From: Bdellovibrionales bacterium
GTDB taxonomy: Bacteria > Bdellovibrionota > Bdellovibrionia > Bdellovibrionales > Bdellovibrionaceae
Assembly (NCBI GenBank): GCA_005793345.1
Contig: SXSU01000034.1
Coordinates: 1-64,000, forward strand
Reading direction: 5' to 3'
DNA length: 64,000 bases
Below the pieces are notes generated by a model that saw nothing but the letters and a program-made list of their open reading frames with translations, ran no database searches and had not been told where the DNA came from. Shown piece by piece: positions 36,620-46,226 of this stretch (positions within the stretch are counted from its first letter, which is position 1; each line of letters starts with the position of its first letter). A program made the position numbers and the translations under genes.

Positions 36620-37945
36620 TTATAATTTTGAATTTGAATTAAATTGAGAGTTAATATTATTGATGTAGTTTCTCATATGCTTAGCGTAGCCATCTGAAAC
36701 TGGTTTTCTTGTACCGTTAGCAATCGCTGAATCATACTCTGCTAATATATTAATAATATCACCAGCACTTACGCCTTCATAACCACTGAATGAACCAGAT
36801 GCTCCTAAGTTATTTAAATAATCTTGGAATCCACCTATACTACCTTCATTTAAGTAAGCATTATATTCAGTGTTTTTTGCTGAAATATCAGAATCAAATT
36901 TAGTCTTATCAAAACTAAAAGGATTAACTGCTTTACCATCATCTGTAAGTTGGTTTTCATTTTTACCAAGTAGGGCCATTAGGTTTTTATATTTAGCCCG
37001 CTCATCAGCATTTGCTACATTATTAATACCACTTTCAGTATAATCAGGTGTAACATAGTTTTTATAATCTAATCCAAAGGTACTTGTCCCTCTAGTTAAA
37101 CCTAAACTTGCTAATTCAGCATCAGTTAAATCTGAATCTAACAACTGATTAATTGCATTTGTATTATCAATATTAGTTTGACCAACTCTAGTTTTAATAG
37201 GGTTCATCAAGTTGTTATAAGCAGCCTCTTCAGCTGGTATAAATTTAGCCTTATTCGCTTGAGCAGTATTTTTACTTTGTTCAATTGAATCAGAAACATC
37301 TTTAGTTGTATTATCAAACATACTCATAATGTTAGAGTATTTATTATAAGTATCATTTAATTTTTGTTTTGATGTAGGGTCATTTTGAACTAATACGTTA
37401 TCAAGATTCTTCATTCCTAAAGAATAATCAGGGCGCTTATACTTATTTTCTAATAGAGTTTTTCTACCATCTTCTGTAGTTGTGTTTTTAACATCAGTAA
37501 ACGCATCATTAGTGCTTTTAAATGCTGTATTATAATTAGCAGTACCACTTATATCACTTGGTCCTTTATAGCCACCAGTCGCTTTTAATTCTTGATATTC
37601 AGTCGCTTTATTAGCATCAGGATTATTTAAATATGAATAAGGGTCAACCGCAGCAACACTTTGTTTTTCACCTGCTAATTTAGTTGTATCACCTATTGCA
37701 GTCTCAGCCTTATTTGAAACACCCTCAGCAATAGTATTACCCATTTGAGCAGCATTGTCTTTATTAGCATTTAAATACTGTTGGATATTTGTATAACTAC
37801 CAGATGATTTTTGTGGTTTTAGTGAAGATTGATTACTACCAGGAGGTGTATTTTGATTAAAATTAGAAGACTCACCGCTAAGTAAGTTCTTCTTTTTTAA
37901 TTCTTCATCGTTTTGATTAAATTGATTAGATGGTAAAAATGGCAT
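36620..37945 (-). CDS. Phage structural protein, unknown
   Basis: 441 aa, very Asn/Asp/Thr/Lys-rich, with no hydrophobic segment. The N-terminal 60 residues are a disordered Gln/Asn/Ser stretch, and the rest appears helical. First of the block of probable internal proteins. Directly before its ribosome site lies ATATATAATAGAGG, the same box as upstream of the 84-aa gene, so a separate promoter may start here. Confidence 0.4.
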   Translation of the reverse strand: MPFLPSNQFNQNDEELKKKNLLSGESSNFNQNTPPGSNQSSLKPQKSSGSYTNIQQYLNANKDNAAQMGNTIAEGVSNKAETAIGDTTKLAGEKQSVAAVDPYSYLNNPDANKATEYQELKATGGYKGPSDISGTANYNTAFKSTNDAFTDVKNTTTEDGRKTLLENKYKRPDYSLGMKNLDNVLVQNDPTSKQKLNDTYNKYSNIMSMFDNTTKDVSDSIEQSKNTAQANKAKFIPAEEAAYNNLMNPIKTRVGQTNIDNTNAINQLLDSDLTDAELASLGLTRGTSTFGLDYKNYVTPDYTESGINNVANADERAKYKNLMALLGKNENQLTDDGKAVNPFSFDKTKFDSDISAKNTEYNAYLNEGSIGGFQDYLNNLGASGSFSGYEGVSAGDIINILAEYDSAIANGTRKPVSDGYAKHMRNYINNINSQFNSNSKL

Positions 37946-37973
37946 GTATATCCTCTATTATATATGGTACTTT

Positions 37974-38375
37974 TTATGAGTATATTAGGTGTAATCTTAA
38001 AAAATATTTATTACCCGAAGTGGGTAATCCTATAATGTTGCTTATAACCAATTGATTGTTAACAAAACTCCAATTGACCCAAACACTTTGTGTAAAATTC
38101 ATAGTTGAAGATGTTTCATCAAAGCAATATGCAACATAAACAGCTTTAGGCATCTTATTAAATTTTGTATTAAACCTAAGTGGGAAATTAGAAGTTGAAT
38201 TTACAAAAGTAATTTCCTTAAACTCTTGATGAAGATTATCAACTACACTTAAGTTATTATTTAATCCAGATTGTATATCACTAAAAAAACTATTCAGTGG
38301 TGATAGTAATTTAGTTATCCAATTTGGAGCATCATTAAAGTCTTCTTTTAACAGTTTAGTAATTTGTATTTTCAT
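37974..38375 (-). CDS. Small phage structural protein
   Basis: 133 aa. NWITKLLSPLNSFFSDIQSGLNNNLSVVDNL near the N-terminus resembles a recurrent phage virion motif of the form W-x3-LL-x-PLN. The C-terminal part is beta-rich. The stop/start overlap with the nozzle-like gene suggests a tail component. Function unknown. Confidence 0.45.
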   Translation of the reverse strand: MKIQITKLLKEDFNDAPNWITKLLSPLNSFFSDIQSGLNNNLSVVDNLHQEFKEITFVNSTSNFPLRFNTKFNKMPKAVYVAYCFDETSSTMNFTQSVWVNWSFVNNQLVISNIIGLPTSGNKYFLRLHLIYS

Positions 38376-40837
38376 TAGGATTCAACCCTCTCAGATGTAA
38401 ATGAATACTGAAGTGATAACCCTTGTAATCCAAATTGCCCGTAACCAACTCTATGACTGAATCTTATTGAAATTAAAGTACCCCTAGATTTATTTCTTGG
38501 AATACTTACTCTAATTGGTTTAGGTCTAATTATACCGCCCCAAGGAATTGAACCCCAAGCAAAATTACCCCATAAACCGCCACCAAAATCCCCGGTTAAA
38601 CTAACACTAGAATATCCACCAGAAACATCAGTATAAAAATCAACAGTAGCAGAGTTAAAACTCTTTTGTTGGAATAATAGAGTTAATTCTTGGAAGTGTT
38701 TTTCAAGTCCAGGATTATTACAAGATTGGTTACTGTACTCAACCTTACAATCAATTGCCTTTAAGATTGTTATAGAGCCCACAGACCATGTTTTTATATC
38801 ATTTAGTGTAACAGTACTAGTTGAAGCATCAATGCTAACAATCGGGCTATAAACGTTTGTAGAATCATATAATAAATCACCTACGGTTAAACCACTAATT
38901 GTATTTAACACAACATCATAATCAGATGAACTTACAATTGAATATCCAAGCAATTCTTCATCAACATAATCAGTGAATGAAAAATCTTTTCTTTCTTGTA
39001 GAATGTATTTATCAGTAGCACTACCTAAATAAAGTTTATCATCTGTTGGAGAAACTACACCACATACAATGTCTTTTTTGTATTTAGTCCATTGCTGAGT
39101 AAACATGTTCATTACAAAACTTTGAGTGCAATAAGTATCATTAGTATTTGTTATTGTTGATAGGATGTACTTTCTATCGGTCTCATAACCTATGCCAAAT
39201 GATAATGTTTTTAGAGCATCATAATTTAATCCAATAAGTTCAGTAATTTCATCTTTTATTGGTTCACTTAAAACTTGCACACCTACATCTGATACACTTA
39301 CAATACCTTGATTAGTAAGAGCCATGATTTGATTGTTAACTGCTACAGCACTGTCAGGTGCAAGAAGAACAGTTGAAGTATCAAGTGGTGCAATTACCCA
39401 TTGGCCATCACTACCAGTAAGTTTAAATATTCCATCATCTTTAAAAATAAATAAAGAATCTCTAAGTGCAACTATTCTTCTAATAGGATGTGATTTACTT
39501 CCTACTGGTTGAAAGTGGGCGGCTGGTGTGTGTTCTGGTTGATTATATTTAGACCACATTAAGTAATTAGGATTAACCTCATTATCAGATGTACCATCAT
39601 CAATGTTCCAAGCCGAACTTCTAGAAACTGAAACAGTGAAACTTGTATCATCAACAGTTCTTTTTGATAATAGTATTTGCCCAGGTAAATCAGAATATCC
39701 AGTAGTGTAGTAAGCATAAATTGAAGTATTACTTGTATATTGATTAATTACTTTTACTAATTCTCTAGCAGTATCATCAATATTTTGTGATGCTGAACCA
39801 GCAGTAAAAACTTTAAACTCTCTAGCTGCAACCGTAGTTGATGCTTTAGCAGTAAACACCATAGAGTTAATTGTTATAGTATCATTTACAACTAATCCAG
39901 AACTGCCACTTACTGAAATAAGTTTAATATTAAGTTTATGTTTAGTTTTAGTATTAGCAAAGAACATAAAGTTCTTAAACGCCTCTATATCATGAGCAAA
40001 GGGCGGTTCATTGTTTGATTCTTGAATACCTTCTTGTGATGAATTAGTGTAAAGGTATGCGCCCATTAATGATGTTGGAGTGCTATCAGTGAAAGTTATT
40101 GATTTTGCTGTAATCTCACCAGATGTTGGATTTTCTTCATATACAAGTTGCAACTCATCATTCGGTTCACTGGTTGAACTAGCGGATTCTTTACTTCTGT
40201 ATACTTGATAAAAATCACCTGTAGTAATTCCATCAGGAATAGTAAAAGTTAAACTAACATCTCTAGTCCCGCCTGATGAATTAGAAACAATTATACGTTG
40301 TGAAGGTGCCCCTAAATATAAATTGTTGTTAGCATCTCTAGCGCCCCAAACAACTCTATAAGCAATTTGAGTATTATCAGTCATAAAACCTGATGCACCT
40401 GTTGTAGAACCAGACCCATCTAATCCCTGTGCCATTCCTGTATTATAAATAGTTCCATTGTATGAGTCTAAAACCTTAACACCTTCTGATGTAGTGAAAT
40501 ACAGATTTTGATTCGCTTGAACAAAACGCATTTTAGCATAGTCAGAATCAGGATGTGAGTAAGTGCCCGAATAATCATTCCAACCAGAATTATTATAACA
40601 AAGTTTAGAATCATCACTTCTATAAGAAATAAGTTTACCTTGATATTCAGTTATTCTTTGACAACGATTATCATCAGATGAGAATGAGTTTGAAAGATGT
40701 TTAAAACCTCTTCTTGATTCTGCAATACCGTTATCAATAACAATATTATCAGCAGTCTGAAGACTGCCATCAGGAATAGAGGCTTGATTCTCAGCCGTAT
40801 GTAGACCAAGATTTTTAATATTTAATTTTTGTGACAT
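38375..40837 (-). CDS. Tail nozzle / tail tubular-like protein
   Basis: 820 aa, beta-rich. The N-terminus (LNIKNLGLHTAENQASIPDGSLQTADNIVID, then ESRRGF) has the layout of podovirus nozzle or stabilisation proteins, followed by repeated blades of propeller type (RITEYQGKLISYRS, VALRDSLFIFKDDGIFKL, MALTNQGIVSVSDVGV). A small beta domain is inserted at about 300-410. It lies between the head-tail adaptor gene and the internal virion proteins, which fits a nozzle. The family assignment is by motif layout only. Confidence 0.55.
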   Translation of the reverse strand: MSQKLNIKNLGLHTAENQASIPDGSLQTADNIVIDNGIAESRRGFKHLSNSFSSDDNRCQRITEYQGKLISYRSDDSKLCYNNSGWNDYSGTYSHPDSDYAKMRFVQANQNLYFTTSEGVKVLDSYNGTIYNTGMAQGLDGSGSTTGASGFMTDNTQIAYRVVWGARDANNNLYLGAPSQRIIVSNSSGGTRDVSLTFTIPDGITTGDFYQVYRSKESASSTSEPNDELQLVYEENPTSGEITAKSITFTDSTPTSLMGAYLYTNSSQEGIQESNNEPPFAHDIEAFKNFMFFANTKTKHKLNIKLISVSGSSGLVVNDTITINSMVFTAKASTTVAAREFKVFTAGSASQNIDDTARELVKVINQYTSNTSIYAYYTTGYSDLPGQILLSKRTVDDTSFTVSVSRSSAWNIDDGTSDNEVNPNYLMWSKYNQPEHTPAAHFQPVGSKSHPIRRIVALRDSLFIFKDDGIFKLTGSDGQWVIAPLDTSTVLLAPDSAVAVNNQIMALTNQGIVSVSDVGVQVLSEPIKDEITELIGLNYDALKTLSFGIGYETDRKYILSTITNTNDTYCTQSFVMNMFTQQWTKYKKDIVCGVVSPTDDKLYLGSATDKYILQERKDFSFTDYVDEELLGYSIVSSSDYDVVLNTISGLTVGDLLYDSTNVYSPIVSIDASTSTVTLNDIKTWSVGSITILKAIDCKVEYSNQSCNNPGLEKHFQELTLLFQQKSFNSATVDFYTDVSGGYSSVSLTGDFGGGLWGNFAWGSIPWGGIIRPKPIRVSIPRNKSRGTLISIRFSHRVGYGQFGLQGLSLQYSFTSERVES

Positions 40838-40844
40838 TTATTTG

Positions 40845-41714
40845 TTACCGATTTTGTATGTAACCAAGTAGACCAGAACCTCTAAACTTATTATCATTAC
40901 CAGACTCAACTCTTGGGTCTAAAAGATTAATCATTGTATTTTTAAGTTGTTCTAATTTTTGAGTTTCAAACTCAACTGATTTATCCTTCTTTGCGGATAA
41001 ACATAAACATAATGCTGATTGAACTAATACATTTTCTAATTCAGTTGGGATAAGTGCAACGGGGGCTTGACCACTAATACAAACCCAATCACCAACAGTT
41101 AAATCACTTGGTAATGTAGAATTAAATGTAATAGTAGTTCCACTAATTGCAGAAATAGTATTTTCAAAACTTATTACATCATGTGGGTTAGAGTTTTGGA
41201 TTATATCAACTTCAGCATCAGTAATAAAAGTAGATGGGGCGCTTGATACTACAACTTGATTATTGTTTGTATCAATTGAAGTTATTTGACCGCAACTTGA
41301 TGTAGCAACTAATGTTGGAGGTTGTAGAAAATAAGTAAGTCGTAATGTTCCACTTGTAATTGAACTTGATAATTCAATCTTATTTCTACTTATATAATAT
41401 CCAGTATTATTAGATGACCTATCCTCTTCAACTAACCTATAGAGGTTTGTATAGTTACCACTTGAATCATAAACTTTAACATCTCTTAGTTTTGCGCCTA
41501 TTGCTCTTTTAGGGATTCTATATACAGCACTTGAACTAATAGTATAATCTTTATCCTGAAGTAAATACTCCTCGGATAATTGAAGCATTAGAGGTAAAAC
41601 TTGAGTTTGTAATGACTCATTTAGGATAGTTAAATATTCAGTCGTAGTGAAATAATCATCATCAGGAAAAGCACCTTTTAATTTAATCGAACTGATTAGT
41701 TCTGTTGTATTCAT
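40845..41714 (-). CDS. Head-tail adaptor-like protein
   Basis: 289 aa. The N-terminal pattern DDDYFTTTEYLTILNESLQTQVLPLMLQLSEEYLLQ is that of podovirus connectors sitting below the portal. A small all-beta domain (about 140-210) is inserted, and the C-terminus is helical (TQKLEQLKNTMINLLDPR). It lies 7 bases before the nozzle-like gene. Confidence 0.55.
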   Translation of the reverse strand: MNTTELISSIKLKGAFPDDDYFTTTEYLTILNESLQTQVLPLMLQLSEEYLLQDKDYTISSSAVYRIPKRAIGAKLRDVKVYDSSGNYTNLYRLVEEDRSSNNTGYYISRNKIELSSSITSGTLRLTYFLQPPTLVATSSCGQITSIDTNNNQVVVSSAPSTFITDAEVDIIQNSNPHDVISFENTISAISGTTITFNSTLPSDLTVGDWVCISGQAPVALIPTELENVLVQSALCLCLSAKKDKSVEFETQKLEQLKNTMINLLDPRVESGNDNKFRGSGLLGYIQNR

Positions 41715-41739
41715 TTTGTGTTTCCTTACTATTGATTAA

Positions 41740-42075
41740 TTATTCGTACAATTTTTTGAGTTTTTCTAACATGTCATCATCAAGTTCTTCATCCATGTCT
41801 TGATTAAACTTTTTATTCATTAAATCAGGATTAAGTCCGTCTTCAATTAAACGCTCATTGCGTTCAACTCCAGAACCTTTCATCTCTTTTAATTCTTTAA
41901 TTCGTTCTAAATCTTCAGGAGAGATTTTAGCCATCATTGAAGGGTCATCACTTGTTTCAATTTCAATCTTAGAAAACTTAGGTGATTTACTTTTAAGTTT
42001 GTCATCAGAAAGACCCTGCATAAAATCTACTATTTTTTGTAATTCTTGTTTTTTTACATCTAAATCTTTTATCAT
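41740..42075 (-). CDS. Acidic phage protein, unknown
   Basis: 111 aa, strongly acidic and Lys/Glu/Asp-rich, predicted helical, ending DMDEELDDDMLEKLKKLYE. No Cys, no membrane segment, no known motif. It sits between a small membrane protein and the head-tail adaptor. Confidence 0.45.
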   Translation of the reverse strand: MIKDLDVKKQELQKIVDFMQGLSDDKLKSKSPKFSKIEIETSDDPSMMAKISPEDLERIKELKEMKGSGVERNERLIEDGLNPDLMNKKFNQDMDEELDDDMLEKLKKLYE

Positions 42076-42078
42076 TTT

Positions 42079-42297
42079 TTATTTTCCTTTTATAATTAAT
42101 ATAGTGATAATTATTAACAATATACCTAAACTTATTTTCATTTTTTTATTCTTTTCTTTTTCTTGTTTAACCTTTAAATGAGCCGCTTCTAGTTTATCCC
42201 TAGGTATTACAATCGGCTTACTATTAAATGGTATAACATTAGAAACTTTCTCAATTATTTTGTTCTTCTTGGATTTTTTTATATCAAACTTAGCCAT
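42079..42297 (-). CDS. Small basic membrane protein
   Basis: 72 aa: a Lys-rich N-terminal part and one membrane segment at the very C-terminus (ISLGILLIIITILII). This looks like a tail-anchored protein. Its ATG overlaps the stop of the upstream gene. Unknown role in the late operon. Confidence 0.45.
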   Translation of the reverse strand: MAKFDIKKSKKNKIIEKVSNVIPFNSKPIVIPRDKLEAAHLKVKQEKEKNKKMKISLGILLIIITILIIKGK

Positions 42298-43088
42298 TAT
42301 TTTAATCCTATGAATTTAGATGTTTCTAAAAGTTTTTGAATCTTCTCTCCAAAGGTTCCAGGAGTAGAGTTACTTGCTAAATCAGAAGCCCAAGGATTAC
42401 CACTTGCTCCTACATTGTTTAGTGCTTCACCTACAGAACCCGGGTCATTGTAATCAGCAATTATGGCATTTAAGATTGCAGCAGCTAAAGTTTCAGGACT
42501 AAGAGTAGTGTAAGGAGTAATCTCTGAAGACATAAATCCGGCACTGTTATTCATACTTGCTGAGGATATAGTTCCATTAGCTTGTAAATCAGCTATAATG
42601 CCCGCTATAGCCCCAAGGATTGGAGTATTTAGATTACCTGTAGCATTCAACCCATTTGCAATCATGTTTAATACAGCGGCTAATTCAGCATTAGTAACTG
42701 AAATAGATGCTGATAGATTAGCAATAGCAGAAACTATCAATCCCATGTCTGCATTTGATAAAACCATTAAAGCAGAAAGAGCAGCATCAACGTTCACTCC
42801 ACCCGCAATATTCATAGATGAACTAAGACTAGCAGAGATGTTCTTGAAACTTGCCATACCTCCATTTTTAAGAGGCATAACAAAGTTATAAGGATGAGTG
42901 TAACCCATAGGAACAGCATTGGACCTATTTATAGTTTGCTCCCCTGAGTTAACATAGATGTTCTTATTCCTACCGGATTGAGTAAGATTATTTATTACTT
43001 GTCCAGCATAAGCACCAGCAGTACTGGTACCGTTCCTAAACGTAGCAGGAGATTTTTGAAATACGGTTCTATTACCTAATAATGCCAT
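42297..43088 (-). CDS. Tail-fibre-region structural protein
   Basis: About 263 aa. Starts MALLGNRTVFQKSPATFRNG, a common start for phage baseplate or fibre accessory proteins. A repetitive Ala/Asn/Ser helical middle has three similar segments (VNVDAALSALM..., SVTNAELAAVLNMIANG, LNTPILGAIAGIIADL). It ends GTFGEKIQKLLETSKFIGLK, a typical fibre C-terminus. The ATG at 43088 has AAAGGA upstream; the frame extends seven codons into the endonuclease gene, which overlaps by 13 bases. Confidence 0.5.
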   Translation of the reverse strand: MALLGNRTVFQKSPATFRNGTSTAGAYAGQVINNLTQSGRNKNIYVNSGEQTINRSNAVPMGYTHPYNFVMPLKNGGMASFKNISASLSSSMNIAGGVNVDAALSALMVLSNADMGLIVSAIANLSASISVTNAELAAVLNMIANGLNATGNLNTPILGAIAGIIADLQANGTISSASMNNSAGFMSSEITPYTTLSPETLAAAILNAIIADYNDPGSVGEALNNVGASGNPWASDLASNSTPGTFGEKIQKLLETSKFIGLK

Positions 43089-43765
43089 TGAAAAGTATAT
43101 CCTTTGCATATTTTAGCTTGTCCGTTACAGACTTTTCTGATGTTAGAACAACTAGTTTTGAGGAATCTTGCTACAGCTGAAACTGATTTAAAAATCTCTG
43201 ATGTTTCAATACAAATTACCGCTTTAGAAAACTTCTCTTTCGATTGTCTAATTTTGTCTTTACTCTCTTCAGTCCATATACGATTTTTACAAGCTGATGC
43301 TATATTTTTAAGTCCTTCTTCAGAATGTTTTACACCAGATGCGTAACTATTCCCGTATCCCCGTTGTCGAGCTTTTTCCTTATTTTCATCCGACATTTTA
43401 CGACCTTTTGATGTTAAACTTATTTTTTTAAGAGAATCTTCAGTGTGTTTAAAACCTGATGAGCCTTCTCCACCTTCAGTTAAGTTATATCCTTTTGATG
43501 GATTCATACTGTCGTAAAACTTAATCCAGTATTTTTCTAATTTATTAATATCAAAATTCATCTCAGGATTAAATTGTTCAAGTACTTCAAATTTAAAAGA
43601 TGACTCTCCATATTTGTTCCATGAATTTTGTAAATAAGTATTATAATGTTTGTTTCTACGTAATAAACTTTTATGAGCACTAAATCTATTTTTAGCTAAC
43701 TTTTGTTCAGTTTTACCAATATAAACTTTCTGATTCTTTATATTTGTTATTTTGTAAATATACAT
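43076..43765 (-). CDS. GIY-YIG homing endonuclease, between genes
   Basis: 229 aa. The catalytic GIY-YIG domain starts at the N-terminus (MYIYKITN...KVYIGKT), with the conserved Arg/His near 28-31 and Glu in the EKYWIKFYDS helix. NUMOD3-type DNA-binding modules follow (KHTEDSLKKIS, KHSEEGLKNI, WTEESKDKI), and a NUMOD1-like HTH lies at the C-terminus (AVARFLKTSCSNIRKVCNGQ). It is a free-standing selfish gene placed in the 3-base gap between two complete tail genes, and its 3' end supplies the ribosome site of the next gene. Confidence 0.88.
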   Translation of the reverse strand: MYIYKITNIKNQKVYIGKTEQKLAKNRFSAHKSLLRRNKHYNTYLQNSWNKYGESSFKFEVLEQFNPEMNFDINKLEKYWIKFYDSMNPSKGYNLTEGGEGSSGFKHTEDSLKKISLTSKGRKMSDENKEKARQRGYGNSYASGVKHSEEGLKNIASACKNRIWTEESKDKIRQSKEKFSKAVICIETSEIFKSVSAVARFLKTSCSNIRKVCNGQAKICKGYTFQWHY

Positions 43766-43768
43766 AGT

Positions 43769-44926
43769 CTAACCAAAAGCAAATTCCAAACTTCCATAAA
43801 AAGCACTATTTGTTGGAGTATTTGCTCCATGATAAATTAACCATTGAAGATTTGCTCCGTCATAAACTCTTGGTAATGAAGGAAGTTGATTCATAAAATC
43901 TCTTTCACTTGCTACACCAATAGTAGTCATCGGCATTACGATTAAGGGTTTACATAATCCAATACTAAACTCACCTGATACGTAGGATACTGATATTTGT
44001 ACGTTGTTAATTTGTGCAATACCAGCATCACCTGATTGTAGAGGCATGAATGGTCCGTACTTACCAGCTCCAGTTCCAGAATAAAGAATCAATCCATTTG
44101 CTGCCGCTGTTTTTCCAATTGGCAAAGTGGTTGGAGTTGCTCTACCTGATGATTGCGCACTGTTTGTGTAGTTTGGTAATGATAAGTTAGGAGTTGCAGC
44201 ACCAAGTGGAGTAGCATTGTTAGCCCACATGAAAGCCTGAAGACCTGCACCATTAGTGTAACGAGGTAACAATGTATTTATTGTATGTGTACCTGTTCCA
44301 GCATCAGTGATATTAATTGCAGTACCCGCAACAGCATTAGCGTAACTAGTAGCAAACTTGCATGTTAAATCTGTAACTTTTATTACGTAGTAATCAGTAG
44401 CTAAAGACAAACCAGCAGGCAATGTTGTTGTAGTTGTAAGTTGCACTCTAGTATAAGGCATTAAGTTTATATTAGTATGAGTACAAATATCAGTACTTGC
44501 ATCAGCTGTAAATGTACTAAAAGAACTTAGAGTATTAGTCATTGCTTGAGATGTAATAGTAGTAGTTGAAGTGACTCTGTAGAATCCAACTAAATCAACA
44601 AGCATAAGTACAGCAGGCATTGTTGTAGCCGCTGCACTGAAAGCACTAGCGTTTACAATGTGTTTGTAATCAGGACTTACGTTTCCACCATGTTGAATAC
44701 CAGCTGCATTTGTAGTTGTATCACTAACAGGTTGGAAAGTTAAATTGGTTCCTGTGTTATATAAAGCATCGGCACCAGGATTACCTCCACCTCTTGCTAA
44801 ACATGACCACTCACCTGCAACTGCCGCTGTAGTTGGTAACATGTTTTTATTCCAATCAGTACGAACGAACTTACCATTCGCACTAACCTCTTGAATAAAG
44901 TCATCCATTGATGAAAAGCCTGCCAT
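43769..44926 (-). CDS. Tail adhesin-like protein with inserted beta domain
   Basis: 385 aa, paralogue of the 285-aa protein upstream (both start MAGF, share AMTN.../LPRYT(N/D)G and the C-terminal layout LQSGD(A/T)G... LCKPLIV). Relative to it, this copy carries about 85 extra residues between AMTNT and LLPRYTNG. The insert (TTTTLPAGLSLATDYYVI, DLTCKFATSYANAVAG, ITDAGTGTHTI) is a beta module found in many phage tail proteins. Probably a receptor-binding or baseplate component. Confidence 0.55.
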   Translation of the reverse strand: MAGFSSMDDFIQEVSANGKFVRTDWNKNMLPTTAAVAGEWSCLARGGGNPGADALYNTGTNLTFQPVSDTTTNAAGIQHGGNVSPDYKHIVNASAFSAAATTMPAVLMLVDLVGFYRVTSTTTITSQAMTNTLSSFSTFTADASTDICTHTNINLMPYTRVQLTTTTTLPAGLSLATDYYVIKVTDLTCKFATSYANAVAGTAINITDAGTGTHTINTLLPRYTNGAGLQAFMWANNATPLGAATPNLSLPNYTNSAQSSGRATPTTLPIGKTAAANGLILYSGTGAGKYGPFMPLQSGDAGIAQINNVQISVSYVSGEFSIGLCKPLIVMPMTTIGVASERDFMNQLPSLPRVYDGANLQWLIYHGANTPTNSAFYGSLEFAFG

Positions 44927-44937
44927 TTAAAACCTCT

Positions 44938-45795
44938 TTAAGTAAAAATTGTTTGTATTATTCCATGAAAACTAACACCGGATAAACTTCCATTCGGCAT
45001 GCATATCCAGTTCAAGTAAGCATCGTCTTTTATTTCAGGAAGACTTGCTTTTTCTATAAGTAAATTCTCTTCTGTAGGTGCTGTTTGTTCTAGGATTTGA
45101 GAAGTGATTAAAGGTTTAACCAACACTAGAGTAAATAAACCAACGTCTGCACCAAGCATCGTTACTGACTCTATACTTCTCACTCCTGTATCACCACTCT
45201 GTAATCCAATGAATGGGCCACCAGAGTTTAAAGTAGCTGTAGCACTACTTACTATTGTGCCAATCGCTGTAGAAGCATTTTGAACTACTATTTGAGATGT
45301 TCTTCCACTTACTCCGTCTTGATTGGTGTATGTGAAATAAAAGGATTGTCCACCTGTACGACCAGCAACAGAAATAGCCATTACTTGAACACCTTTACCA
45401 TCTGTATACCTAGGTAGAGTTACTGAGTTAGTCATAGACTGAGTATCAGTTGTTCCTTCATCAATGAATGGATAAAACACTAAGTAATCACAAAGTATCA
45501 TTGGCATTGGTAAACCAGTTGCTGAGTTACTCATTGAAATAGTGCTTTTTAAATACTTTGTAGTTCCAGTTGTAGCCCCATGATTTAAACCACCATCGGT
45601 TGATTGTCTCATTGCTACGCTAGTCATTGGTGAAGCAGCATAGTATTGTGGTACAGGATTACCAGGACTCATAGACATATCAAACCACAAACCAGCGGTA
45701 GTGACTTGAGTAGGGCTTTTACGCCAAGAATAGATTCTACTCTTACCGTCAAGCTCAGCGTCTACATATTCTTTTATACTGTTAAATCCAGCCAT
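44938..45795 (-). CDS. Tail adhesin-like protein, paralogue of the next gene
   Basis: 285 aa, beta-rich, without enzyme motifs. Short form of the family of the 385-aa protein: SMTNSVTLPRYTDGKGVQV is continuous here where the paralogue has an insert. Tandem paralogues in a tail region suggest duplication and divergence for host range. The same architecture appears in many marine and freshwater podoviruses as a protein of unknown function; that statement is from memory, not a search. Confidence 0.5.
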   Translation of the reverse strand: MAGFNSIKEYVDAELDGKSRIYSWRKSPTQVTTAGLWFDMSMSPGNPVPQYYAASPMTSVAMRQSTDGGLNHGATTGTTKYLKSTISMSNSATGLPMPMILCDYLVFYPFIDEGTTDTQSMTNSVTLPRYTDGKGVQVMAISVAGRTGGQSFYFTYTNQDGVSGRTSQIVVQNASTAIGTIVSSATATLNSGGPFIGLQSGDTGVRSIESVTMLGADVGLFTLVLVKPLITSQILEQTAPTEENLLIEKASLPEIKDDAYLNWICMPNGSLSGVSFHGIIQTIFT

Positions 45796-45803
45796 TCTAA
45801 TCC

Positions 45804-46214
45804 TTAATCAAGAGTAAATACTAAAGCACCAGCACTAAATTGTGGTTGGATTCCAGAAGAAACTGTTAATGAACTATTCAAAGCACCACTAACTAATATT
45901 TGACCAGCTCCACTAGAAACAGTTCCAATACTCACATGAGTAATCGTATTAGTTCCACCTGTAGCAGTTGGGAATTGAACTAATGCAGCGTTAGTTGCTG
46001 TGGGATTTGAAACTGTCCAACCTACTCCGCTTCTTGCTACTGCAACTCTAGCATATGATGTATAAGTTGCTTCACTTGTAGTTTGTGAACCAGCTTCACC
46101 AGGGTCAGCAGTATGTAATGCTAAATACAAATCTGTATTCGCATCCCAAGGGATTGCTGTTGATTTAAATATTTTCTCTAATAAGTCTGTTTCTGTACTA
46201 TTACCGAATGACAT
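45804..46214 (-). CDS. Phage virion protein of the LHTADPGEAG type
   Basis: 136 aa. LYLALHTADPGEAGSQTTSEATYTSYARVAVAR and the following GWTVSNPTATN...FPTATGGTNTITHVSIG form a pattern that recurs in tail-fibre regions of tailed phages. All-beta, no membrane segment. Probably a small fibre or decoration protein. Confidence 0.6.
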   Translation of the reverse strand: MSFGNSTETDLLEKIFKSTAIPWDANTDLYLALHTADPGEAGSQTTSEATYTSYARVAVARSGVGWTVSNPTATNAALVQFPTATGGTNTITHVSIGTVSSGAGQILVSGALNSSLTVSSGIQPQFSAGALVFTLD

Positions 46215-46226
46215 ATATTTTTATCC

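Noticed and set aside
43076-43765. First GIY-YIG gene also splitting a gene
   Set aside because: The upstream protein ends naturally (its paralogue ends at the same place) and the downstream protein starts with the complete MALLGNRTVF N-terminus, so it is an intergenic insertion.
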